Below the pieces are notes generated by a model, which saw nothing but the letters and a program-made list of their open reading frames with translations, was not told the origin of the DNA and ran no database searches. From assembly GCA_937891125.1 (NCBI GenBank), contig CALAEZ010000193.1:1-6409 (forward strand): a DNA stretch of 6,409 bases, read 5' to 3'. A program made the translations under genes and the position numbers. The DNA comes from an uncultured Treponema sp. (GTDB lineage Bacteria > Spirochaetota > Spirochaetia > Treponematales > Treponemataceae). Of this stretch, positions 1 to 5,400 are shown piece after piece; position 1 is the first letter of the stretch; each line of letters starts with the position of its first letter.

Positions 1-103
1 TTGCACCGAGCGTGTTGAGCATACGACATACATCCTTTGCCGTAAATATATCGCAGTAGGTGCGGAGAAAATGGTTCATCAATGATTCGATAGAAAGTTT
101 CAT
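1..103 (-). CDS. Hypothetical protein, N-terminal fragment running off the left edge
   Basis: A minus-strand frame opens with ATG at 103-101 and stays open for 34 codons to the window edge. The peptide starts MKLSIESLMNHFLRTYCDIF and continues with AKDVCRMLNTLGA. It has a normal mix of hydrophobic and charged residues and reads like the start of a small helical soluble protein. There is no signal peptide and no recognisable motif in the visible part. No strong Shine-Dalgarno sequence precedes the ATG; the upstream bases are AT-rich (TATCTTATAGCT). The gene would be divergent from murJ, with about 200 bases between them. I do not recognise the family. The open frame is short enough to be chance, so confidence is moderate. 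Confidence 0.45.
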   Translation of the reverse strand, partial: MKLSIESLMNHFLRTYCDIFTAKDVCRMLNTLGA

Positions 104-123
104 AGCTATAAGATACTCATAAA

Positions 124-152
124 GTGACTTTAACGACAATGAAAACTATAAC
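124..152 (+). promoter_or_regulatory. Candidate sigma-70 promoter for murJ
   Basis: GTGACT at 124-129 matches four of six bases of the -35 consensus. TATAAC at 147-152 matches five of six of the -10 consensus. The spacer is 17 bases. Transcription would start near 159, giving a leader of about 140 bases before the murJ ATG. This is a sequence match only; AT-rich DNA yields such matches by chance. Confidence 0.3.
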
Positions 153-200
153 ACAAGTGCAATCAGTTTTCAAATAAGGTACGCTCTAAAAAAAACTGAC

Positions 201-216
201 AGCACTGGAGGGTGCT
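201..216 (+). promoter_or_regulatory. Small hairpin presenting a Shine-Dalgarno sequence in its loop
   Basis: AGCAC (201-205) pairs perfectly with GTGCT (212-216) around the loop TGGAGG, which carries a near-consensus Shine-Dalgarno core. The only ATG at a usable distance is at 224, which opens a short ORF overlapping the start of murJ; no murJ-frame start lies downstream of it before the stop codon at 283. The stem is only five base pairs, so a regulatory role is speculative. Confidence 0.2.
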
Positions 217-223
217 TACACAC

Positions 224-337
224 ATGCTGACAAAACATGCGCTGTGCGTGAGGGGCTCATTTCTCTTATTGCACCCGCTTTCTGAGCCGATAATAAACGT
301 ATGGCAAAATCTAAAACAAAACGCTCTTCGCTTTTAG
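224..337 (+). CDS. Possible leader ORF overlapping the murJ start
   Basis: ATG at 224 opens a 37-codon frame (MLTKHALCVRGSFLLLHPLS at its start) that ends with TAG at 335-337, 34 bases past the murJ ATG and in another frame. It is preceded by GGAGGG at 207-212, 11 bases from the ATG, which is longer than ideal. The annotated murJ start has no clear Shine-Dalgarno sequence of its own. The leader ORF could therefore couple translation to murJ by termination and re-initiation. The peptide resembles nothing I know, and the ORF may be chance. Confidence 0.15.
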   Translation: MLTKHALCVRGSFLLLHPLSEPIINVWQNLKQNALRF

Positions 338-1980
338 CGTCGGCTCTTTCTCTTTCGTTTTTTACGCTTTGCTCGCGCGTGCTTGGTCTTGTGCGCGAAA
401 TGACAAAAGCTTCTTTTTTGGGCACCAGCCGCTATGCAGACGCATTCGGTATTGCCTTTATGATTCCGAACCTGTTCCGCCGTCTGTTTGCAGAAAACGC
501 AATTTCTGTCGCCTTTATTCCGACCTTCCGCGCATATCTTGAAGACTGTGACGGCGAAAAAGCTGGCTCGGTAGACGCTGGCACAGCAAACGTGTCAGAA
601 GCAGCCCATGAAGAATCTCCCAACGCCGAAGCGGTGCACACCACGCGCGACTTTTTACGAGCCACGCTTACGCTCGTCACGTTTCTGACCGCACTCGTTG
701 TCCTGCTCGGTATGCTCATAACGCCGCACATCATTCCGTTTTTTTATGACGGAAACGACGCTGACGTGCTTTTAGAGACAACGATTTTAACGCGTATCAT
801 GTTTCCCTATCTGTGCGTCATTTCGATTGCAGCCTTTTTCCAGGGCGTATTAAACGGCGTAAAAATTTTTGCGCCTTCAGGCTTTACGCCCGTACTGTTT
901 AACTCGATTGTCATTACGGCAACATACGTGCTTTCGCCCCACACGGCAAATCCAGCTCGCGCCATGGCAATCGGCGTAACTGCAGGTGGCTTGATGCAGG
1001 CACTTTTTCAGCTTCCGTTTGTCGTGCGCACCGGCTGGGGCTGCGGCTTTACGAGCATAAAAAAAGCGTTCACCAACCCCGGCACCAGGCGCGTTATGGC
1101 ACTTATCGGGCCGACAATCATCGGCATGGCGGCCTACCAGCTGAATGACGTTGTTTCCACCGCGCTTGCAGGCAGGGCAGGAAGCGGCATTGTCTCGAGC
1201 CTGCAGTATTCGCTCAGGCTGCAGGAGCTGATTTTAGGCATTTTTGCTGTTTCAATTGGCACGGTTATTCTGCCAGACATGAGCGGTCTTGCAAAAAAGC
1301 AGGACTGGGATGGCTTTAACACGCTTTTAACGCAGGCTCTTAAAATCATTGCGCTTATCGCAATTCCTGTTTCCGCCTTTTCGCTTGTAAGTGGGCGCGA
1401 AATTATCTCGCTTGTCTACAAAAACCGCAGCTTTGACGAAAGCTCAGTCGCCCTTACGCTGACGGCCTTCCGCTACCACATAGCAGGTCTTTTCTTTATC
1501 GCGCTAAACCGCATTGTCGCGCCCGCTTTTTATGCGCAGGGAAACACCAAAAGCCCCACGCTTGCAGGCATTATCGGCTTTGCAGTGAACATTCCGCTCG
1601 CGCTCATTTTGGTGCGCCCGATGAGCGGCGGCGGCATTGCCTTAGCGTTAAGCATAGCAAGCGCGGCAAACAGCGCAGTTCTCTTTATCTTTCTGCGCCG
1701 CACGCGCGTTACCGCCGTGGGAAGCGTCATTACACGCACGCTCCTTTACGCGCTCAAAATGATTGTGTTTTCCGTTATTGCCGCCGTTCCCGCCTACTTT
1801 GTGCGGAGCGTAACCGTGCCGCGCTTTGCCTCTTACGGAAGACTCTTTGGCTACGGCGTGCCGCTTGCCGCAACTGCCGTCACCTTTGCCGCCGTTGGCG
1901 TGCTGCTGCTTGCCGTAACGCGCGACAGCGTGTTTAAGTCAATGACCGGCATGGTAAAACGGAAGCTGGGACGCGGGTAG
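301..1980 (+). CDS. murJ: MurJ (MviN), lipid II flippase
   Basis: This is an integral inner-membrane protein of the MOP exporter superfamily that moves lipid II across the cytoplasmic membrane for peptidoglycan synthesis. It has 559 residues, slightly longer than the usual 510-530, and hydrophobic segments along its whole length that fit the family's 14 helices. The signature SRVLGLVRE (25-33), ADAF (46-49) and NLFRRLFAEN (57-66) is present. By alignment from memory, R26, R32, D47 and R60 match E. coli R18, R24, D39 and R52, and R306 (in YSLRLQE) probably matches R270, all important for flipping. Residues about 81-116 form an acidic, Ala/Ser-rich hydrophilic insertion before the third membrane segment, which explains the extra length. 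ATG 301 is the only plausible start: an in-frame TGA lies at 283 and no strong Shine-Dalgarno sequence is visible. No convincing intrinsic terminator follows. Confidence 0.95.
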   Translation: MAKSKTKRSSLLASALSLSFFTLCSRVLGLVREMTKASFLGTSRYADAFGIAFMIPNLFRRLFAENAISVAFIPTFRAYLEDCDGEKAGSVDAGTANVSEAAHEESPNAEAVHTTRDFLRATLTLVTFLTALVVLLGMLITPHIIPFFYDGNDADVLLETTILTRIMFPYLCVISIAAFFQGVLNGVKIFAPSGFTPVLFNSIVITATYVLSPHTANPARAMAIGVTAGGLMQALFQLPFVVRTGWGCGFTSIKKAFTNPGTRRVMALIGPTIIGMAAYQLNDVVSTALAGRAGSGIVSSLQYSLRLQELILGIFAVSIGTVILPDMSGLAKKQDWDGFNTLLTQALKIIALIAIPVSAFSLVSGREIISLVYKNRSFDESSVALTLTAFRYHIAGLFFIALNRIVAPAFYAQGNTKSPTLAGIIGFAVNIPLALILVRPMSGGGIALALSIASAANSAVLFIFLRRTRVTAVGSVITRTLLYALKMIVFSVIAAVPAYFVRSVTVPRFASYGRLFGYGVPLAATAVTFAAVGVLLLAVTRDSVFKSMTGMVKRKLGRG

Positions 1981-2032
1981 GGGCGCCGCCAGTACAGACT
2001 CCAAACACTCCTGCAACATAATAAAAAAAATA

Positions 2033-2060
2033 TTGATTTTTGCAGTAATATCAGTATAAT
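2033..2060 (+). promoter_or_regulatory. Strong candidate promoter of the ATPase-nuclease gene
   Basis: TTGATT (2033-2038) is followed after 16 bases by a perfect TATAAT (2055-2060). Transcription would start near 2067, inside the left arm of the large palindrome, leaving a leader of about 47 bases before ATG 2114. Four of six -35 bases, all six -10 bases and good spacing make this the best promoter in the window. Confidence 0.65.
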
Positions 2061-2098
2061 GGCAATTAACTTAATGGTCATTAAGTTAATTGCCATTA
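2057..2098. repeat. Perfect 20+20 bp palindrome over the ATPase promoter, likely operator
   Basis: The left arm 2057-2076 (TAATGGCAATTAACTTAATG) is the exact reverse complement of 2079-2098, with only GT (2077-2078) between them. The left arm starts inside the TATAAT box and the right arm ends where the weak ribosome site AAAGAG (2098-2103) begins. TAATGG occurs twice in the left half, at 2057 and 2072, and is mirrored in the right half, so nested half-sites are possible. The position over the -10 and start point fits a repressor operator. In RNA the inner part would also fold (AACTTAAT against ATTAAGTT around GGTC) next to the ribosome site. It lacks a following T-run, so it is not a terminator for murJ. 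Confidence 0.85.
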
Positions 2099-2113
2099 AA
2101 GAGCTGTGTTGGT

Positions 2114-3427
2114 ATGGAAAAATTTTACGATAGAATAAGAGAACTTGATACCCTTTCCCAAATAGAAAAACAGTCAGAAAAGAGTGCCTGTTTTACTGTC
2201 CTGACAGGGCGTCGCCGCATTGGGAAAACGCAGCTTCTTAAACATTTCATCAGTGACAAAAAAAGTGCCTATCTTTTTACATCGCGAAATGCAGAAAGAT
2301 CTTTGTGCGAGCAGTGGCAGAAAAAACTTGAAGAGAGCATAGGCTTAAAAATTTTTGGTACAATCGAAACACTCTCTGATTTGTTTGAACAGATAATGGC
2401 ATATTCTCAAAACCAGCACTTTACGCTTGTAATCGATGAGTTTCAAGATATAGAGTATATAAATAAAGCTTTTTTTAGTCAGATGCAGAATATCTGGGAC
2501 AGCCAGAAAGCAGGTTCAAAAATAAATCTAATTGTCTGCGGCTCAATTTATTCACTTATGACAAAAATTTTTAAGGACGATAAAGAGCCATTGTTTGGGC
2601 GGGCAACACACACCATACATCTTAAGCCGTTTACTCCTTCGGCTGTAAAAAGAATTCTTCAGGATTTTAATCCAAAGTACAAAGCGGAAGATTTACTTTG
2701 TCTGTACATGCTAAGCGGTGGAGTTGCAAAATACATCTTCCTTTTGATGAATGCGGATGCTACAACAAAGTCAAAGATGATTGATAGCGTCTGCAACATG
2801 GCTTCCCCATTTCTAGTAGATGGTCGGGATATATTAATTAGTGAAATTGGTAAGGATTACGGAATTTATTTTTCAATTTTACAGGCGATTTCAAGAGGAC
2901 TTACCAGTCAAAGCGAAATAGATTCAATTATACAGAAGAATACGGGAGCATATTTGCAAAATCTACAAAAAGTATTTGGCATTACCGAGCAAATTCGTCC
3001 ATTGCTTTCAAAGATAGAAAGCCGCAATGCAAGATGGCAGATTGTAGATGAATACATGCTCTTTTATTTCCGTTTTATTTATTCCCGTCAGGATTTAATA
3101 GAGCTTGGAAATTACGACATGCTCAAGGAACTCATTCTCCGCGATTACGAAACCTTCACGGGGAAAACGCTTGAACGCTATTTTACCGCAAAGCTTCAGG
3201 AAGAAGAAATGGTCACAAAGATTGGCGGATGGTGGAACAAAAAATCTTTAAATGAAATAGATATTATCGCTATCAACGACCTTGAAAAATCCTGCCGCAT
3301 CTATGAAGTAAAACGTCAGGCAAAAAATATACATCTTGATAAAGTGCATGATAAAGCGAACGTTTTTATGCAGAACATTCCTGACTATACACATGAAGTT
3401 TTAGGCGTATCCATGGACGACATGTAA
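2114..3427 (+). CDS. AAA ATPase with C-terminal DUF234-type (PD-(D/E)XK-like) nuclease domain
   Basis: This 437-residue protein belongs to the 'archaeal ATPase' group (PF01637-like) that carries a C-terminal DUF234-like domain. Visible motifs: Walker A G32-RRRI-GKT39; Walker B TLVIDEFQD with D108 and E109; a sensor-1-like strand NLIVCGS (138-144); and EPLFGRA (158-164), typical of the family. The middle is helical, winged-helix-like. The C-terminal part has GGWWNKK (371-377), then E381-x-D383 and E398-V-K400, the spacing of a PD-(D/E)XK nuclease core. The end, LGVSMDDM, matches the usual family ending, so the gene is complete. The start at ATG 2114 is preferred because MEKFYDRIREL is the normal beginning of the family and AAAGAG lies 10 bases upstream; an in-frame TTG at 2090 lies inside the palindrome. 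The biological role of the family is not settled: mobile, defence and toxin-like roles are all possible. Base composition is AT-richer than murJ, suggesting transfer. Confidence 0.85.
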   Translation: MEKFYDRIRELDTLSQIEKQSEKSACFTVLTGRRRIGKTQLLKHFISDKKSAYLFTSRNAERSLCEQWQKKLEESIGLKIFGTIETLSDLFEQIMAYSQNQHFTLVIDEFQDIEYINKAFFSQMQNIWDSQKAGSKINLIVCGSIYSLMTKIFKDDKEPLFGRATHTIHLKPFTPSAVKRILQDFNPKYKAEDLLCLYMLSGGVAKYIFLLMNADATTKSKMIDSVCNMASPFLVDGRDILISEIGKDYGIYFSILQAISRGLTSQSEIDSIIQKNTGAYLQNLQKVFGITEQIRPLLSKIESRNARWQIVDEYMLFYFRFIYSRQDLIELGNYDMLKELILRDYETFTGKTLERYFTAKLQEEEMVTKIGGWWNKKSLNEIDIIAINDLEKSCRIYEVKRQAKNIHLDKVHDKANVFMQNIPDYTHEVLGVSMDDM

Positions 3428-3507
3428 TGGGCATCTCGAAAAACTTCCTTTCTGTACGCTTTGCAGTTTCCCAGCTGATGGAAACGCTTAGTACGGGAGC
3501 AATATAG
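3427..3507 (+). CDS. Possible 26-codon ORF coupled to the ATPase stop (TAATG)
   Basis: The ATPase stop TAA and an ATG share one base (TAATG, 3425-3429), a common layout for translational coupling. The frame starts MGISKNFLSVRFAVSQ and ends with TAG at 3505-3507, just before the Fic gene's stop. There is no recognisable motif. The minus strand of the same stretch is also open, continuing the Fic frame past its stop codon (for example WETAKRTERKFFEMP), so this may equally be a relic of either strand or chance. Confidence 0.12.
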   Translation: MGISKNFLSVRFAVSQLMETLSTGAI

Positions 3508-3515
3508 CCTTCCGC

Positions 3516-4427
3516 TTAATACGCAATGTCCAGCATATCCAAAAGTTGCTTGAATGTGTCCTGTCCGTCTAGGCAGGTGTCGGTCAGGAAGCCTTTTTCG
3601 TTTTTCCACTCGGAAAGACCGCGATAGTAAAAATTCTTTTTGGTGTCTTCAATGATAAACGGCACGATGGCATGGTGCAGACATTCTTTGAGCGCAACAA
3701 GGCGACCGACTCTGCCGTTTCCATCTTGAAATGGGTGAATACACTCAAACTCGGCATGAAAGGCAATAATGTCATCTATAGTGGTGACAGATTTTGCATT
3801 GTACGCCTCAAGCAGAGCCTTCATCTTGGTGTGCACTTCGTTTGGTTTTGCCGTTTCCCTGCCACCTACAACATTTGCACGCTTTTTATAATCACCTACG
3901 CTAAACCAAGATAGGCTTGCGTCCTTTGTGTCGTGCTTTAGAATATAATGCAGCTCTTTAATTATGCTTTCGGACAAGGTTTCTTCTGCACAGTCAATGA
4001 CATAATCAATCGCGCGGAAGTGGTGCACTGTTTCCAAAATGTCATCAACGGGGATACCGTCGCCAGTATCTATGGTGCGTGTTTCAAAAATAAGGCGCGT
4101 CTGCTCTTCGGAAAGCCGGCTTCCTTCAATGTGATTTGAGTTATAGGTCATGCGCACCTGAAGCTCATGGTACAGCGAGCCTGGAATCTTGCTTTCTTTT
4201 TCATCACGCAAAAGCTGCAAAATTGGGTTATCAGAAATCTCCACGCAAAGCTCCTCAGAAGATGCACCCAGAAGCTGCGCAAGCTTTTCGAGGCTTTTAC
4301 GGGAAAGCTTTTCGCCTTTTGCAATTTTAGCGACCGTGCGCGAGGAAAGCCCCAGCTGTTCTGACAGTTCGCTTTTTGAGAGGTTCTTTTCTTTTAGGAG
4401 CTCTTCAAGCCGTGCGTATGAAAGCAT
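3516..4427 (-). CDS. XRE-type HTH and Fic-domain protein (AMPylase-like, class II)
   Basis: This 303-residue protein has a DNA-binding XRE/Cro-like helix-turn-helix at about 5-55 (LSKSELSEQLGLSSRTVAKI, recognition helix around 27-36). A Fic domain follows, with core motif HPFQDGNGRVGR at 231-242: catalytic H231, phosphate-anchoring D235-G-N-G and R239/R242. Fic proteins usually transfer AMP from ATP to a hydroxyl on a target protein. SNHIEG (97-102) matches the inhibitory motif [S/T]xxxE[G/N], with E101 as the blocking glutamate. Because it lies before the core, this is a class II, self-inhibited enzyme. The ending DTCLDGQDTFKQLLDML looks like the natural family C-terminus, so the gene is complete. 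The start is fixed by a good ribosome site. The HTH plus the dyad over its promoter suggests that it represses itself. It converges with the ATPase gene, with 88 bases between them. Its target is unknown. Confidence 0.9.
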   Translation of the reverse strand: MLSYARLEELLKEKNLSKSELSEQLGLSSRTVAKIAKGEKLSRKSLEKLAQLLGASSEELCVEISDNPILQLLRDEKESKIPGSLYHELQVRMTYNSNHIEGSRLSEEQTRLIFETRTIDTGDGIPVDDILETVHHFRAIDYVIDCAEETLSESIIKELHYILKHDTKDASLSWFSVGDYKKRANVVGGRETAKPNEVHTKMKALLEAYNAKSVTTIDDIIAFHAEFECIHPFQDGNGRVGRLVALKECLHHAIVPFIIEDTKKNFYYRGLSEWKNEKGFLTDTCLDGQDTFKQLLDMLDIAY

Positions 4428-4430
4428 TGT

Positions 4431-4440
4431 TCACCACCTT
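4431..4440 (-). promoter_or_regulatory. Ribosome binding site of the XRE-Fic gene
   Basis: On the minus strand AAGGTGGTGA lies just before ACA-ATG. It differs from the ideal AAGGAGGTGA by one base, with the AGGTGG core six bases from the ATG at 4427. This supports the chosen start. Confidence 0.75.
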
Positions 4441-4459
4441 ACGCTTTGCATGTGGTATA

Positions 4460-4509
4460 TAAAATCTTTACTTATTTTAGAATATTAAGTGCAAAAAGTA
4501 AAGATTTTA
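4460..4509. repeat. 14 bp perfect inverted repeat flanking the Fic promoter, likely operator
   Basis: TAAAATCTTTACTT (4460-4473) is the exact reverse complement of AAGTAAAGATTTTA (4496-4509), separated by 22 bases. One arm covers the start point and the other covers the -35 of the candidate Fic promoter. Arm centres are 36 bases apart. A third copy of the AAGTAAAG core lies at 4528-4535, as part of an 11-base direct repeat AAAAAGTAAAG (4493-4503 and 4525-4535). Three boxes near an XRE-protein promoter fit self-repression, with the Fic protein's own HTH the obvious candidate binder; that is inference. Confidence 0.7.
4474..4502 (-). promoter_or_regulatory. Candidate promoter of the XRE-Fic gene
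   Basis: On the minus strand TTTACT (4502-4497) stands 17 bases from TAAAAT (4479-4474). They match four of six and five of six consensus bases. Transcription would start near 4467, inside one arm of the inverted repeat, with the -35 in the other arm. The leader to ATG 4427 would be about 40 bases. Confidence 0.45.
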
Positions 4510-4533
4510 GCTGTATTTGCGGTAAAAAAGTAA

Positions 4534-4715
4534 AGGAGGGTGCATCAGCGTCTTTGCGACAACAGTAAGGAAACGCTTAAGGCGCAGCTGAAGAACTGCA
4601 CTGCAGCGCTGACGGAGGCTTCGCAAGTGCTTGATAAAGAGTCCATGACTGCAAAATAACGCGTTAAGCTTGTTATTCCGTAGACGCTCTGGAAGGAATT
4701 TGTCGTGAGCAACTC
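4534..4715 (+). pseudogene. Decayed coding remnant, possibly the 3' end of a type III glutamine synthetase
   Basis: After an in-frame TAA at 4531 the plus strand is open through 4656. It encodes a helical, codon-rich stretch including KETLKAQLKNCTAALTEAS and VLDKESMTAK, then TAA (4657). The same frame continues as RVKLVIP, then TAG (4681). A shift of one frame at 4683 gives DALEGICREQLY. Read together this resembles the helical tail of type III glutamine synthetases as I remember it (a helix, D..E...A.Y....VIPAM.ALR..CDELE). The link is weak, since it rests on memory of a loose pattern. There is no usable start: a GTG at 4540 abuts the GGAGG. The stretch runs tail-to-tail into the HAD gene. 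An unrelated small ORF of 39 codons is the alternative. Confidence 0.3.
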
Positions 4716-5377
4716 TATGTAACGGGAAGCGTTGCAATGAATGCCCGCGCGTCTTCTGCTGTTGTAAAAAGATGTGCGTGTATTCCAAGCGAGGAAGCAG
4801 CCTCTACATTTTTTTGCATGTCGTCAAAAAAGACCATGTCTGAAAACGTCCAGCTGCCGGCAGTGCGCTTGGCACCGCACTCAGAGGCAGTACCGCACCG
4901 TGAGTTTTCTGCCAGTGCATTTTCTGCATCCAGTATATACTGCCAGAACATGCTGTCTGGCTTTACCTGCCCGATAAGATGAGAAGCATACACGGCGTCA
5001 AAGCAGTCGTACTGTCCGTACTCCAGATGATAATCATAATGCGCGTCAATCGTGTTTGAGCCGCAGACAACACGCGCGCCCGCCGCTTTAAGGTCGCGAA
5101 TAAGGCGCACTGTTGGCTCATGCAACTTGGGGGCAAAAAATGTTTTCCAGTAATTTTCCGGTGGCTCTGGCTGCCCCGTGCGCCGCGCAAGCAGATGTAG
5201 CATTTCTTCGCTTGTAATCTCGCCGCGCATAATGGCGTTTTCAAGCTTCTGAAAATCACCGCGCGCATCGGGAGCATCGGGAGCTGGCAGGTTCATAGAG
5301 GCGCAAATCTGCTTCCAGACAAAGCAGTGCTCGCTTACCACGCCGCCCATGTCGAATACGTATAAAAAGCGCTTCAC
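4715..5377 (-). CDS. HAD-superfamily hydrolase (phosphatase-like)
   Basis: This 220-residue soluble protein has all four HAD motifs: I, FDMGGVV with nucleophile D9; II, VVCGSNT with S107; III, K139-P; IV, FFDDMQKN with D185, D186 and N190. An alpha-helical cap lies between I and II (about 15-85), as in subfamily I phosphatases of small phosphorylated metabolites. In motif I the usual second Asp is Gly (D-M-G), as in the FDLGNVI/FDLGGVL group such as YihX. The substrate cannot be told. Residues about 153-178, between motifs III and IV, form an extra Ala/Ser/Cys-rich stretch, making that interval longer than usual. The start is GTG at 5377, placed by a GGGGG ribosome site six bases upstream; the reading FLYVFDMGG right after it is typical. 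It follows the AICAR transformylase stop by 23 bases and is probably co-transcribed with it. Confidence 0.85.
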   Translation of the reverse strand: MKRFLYVFDMGGVVSEHCFVWKQICASMNLPAPDAPDARGDFQKLENAIMRGEITSEEMLHLLARRTGQPEPPENYWKTFFAPKLHEPTVRLIRDLKAAGARVVCGSNTIDAHYDYHLEYGQYDCFDAVYASHLIGQVKPDSMFWQYILDAENALAENSRCGTASECGAKRTAGSWTFSDMVFFDDMQKNVEAASSLGIHAHLFTTAEDARAFIATLPVT

Positions 5378-5383
5378 CCATTA

Positions 5384-5388
5384 CCCCC
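5384..5388 (-). promoter_or_regulatory. Ribosome binding site of the HAD gene
   Basis: On the minus strand a GGGGG run lies six bases before the GTG at 5377. An ATG one frame away (within TAATGGGTG) would not give the HAD reading frame, so GTG is the start. Confidence 0.5.
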
Positions 5389-5400
5389 GATGCAAAAATC

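Noticed and set aside
1981..2040. Terminator of murJ at the GGCGCC palindrome and the A-run before 2033
   Set aside because: The GGCGCC stem has no room for a loop and is about 40 bases from the A/T-rich stretch, so it lacks the form of an intrinsic terminator.
2090..2113. TTG at 2090 as the start of the ATPase, adding eight residues
   Set aside because: It lies inside the right arm of the palindrome, has no ribosome site, and the family normally begins at the MEKFYDRIREL methionine (2114).
2059..2133. Leader peptide from ATG 2059 or 2074 through the palindrome
   Set aside because: ATG 2059 lies in the -10 box, upstream of the transcript start. ATG 2074 has no ribosome site. The open frame on both strands is a side effect of the palindrome.
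3454..3494. Hairpin as a bidirectional terminator between the convergent genes (GTTTCC 3466-3471 with GGAAAC 3480-3485, plus outer GTAC pairs)
   Set aside because: The stem is only six base pairs, the outer pairs are separated by mismatches, and no T-run follows on either strand.
4540..4659. Intact 39-codon gene starting at GTG 4540
   Set aside because: GGAGG abuts the GTG with no spacing, and protein-like sequence continues beyond the stop, which fits a decayed tail better.
4655..4677. AATAAC/GTTATT stem as a terminator of the HAD operon
   Set aside because: It is a short, AT-rich stem with an 11-base loop and no T-run, and it lies within the coding remnant.
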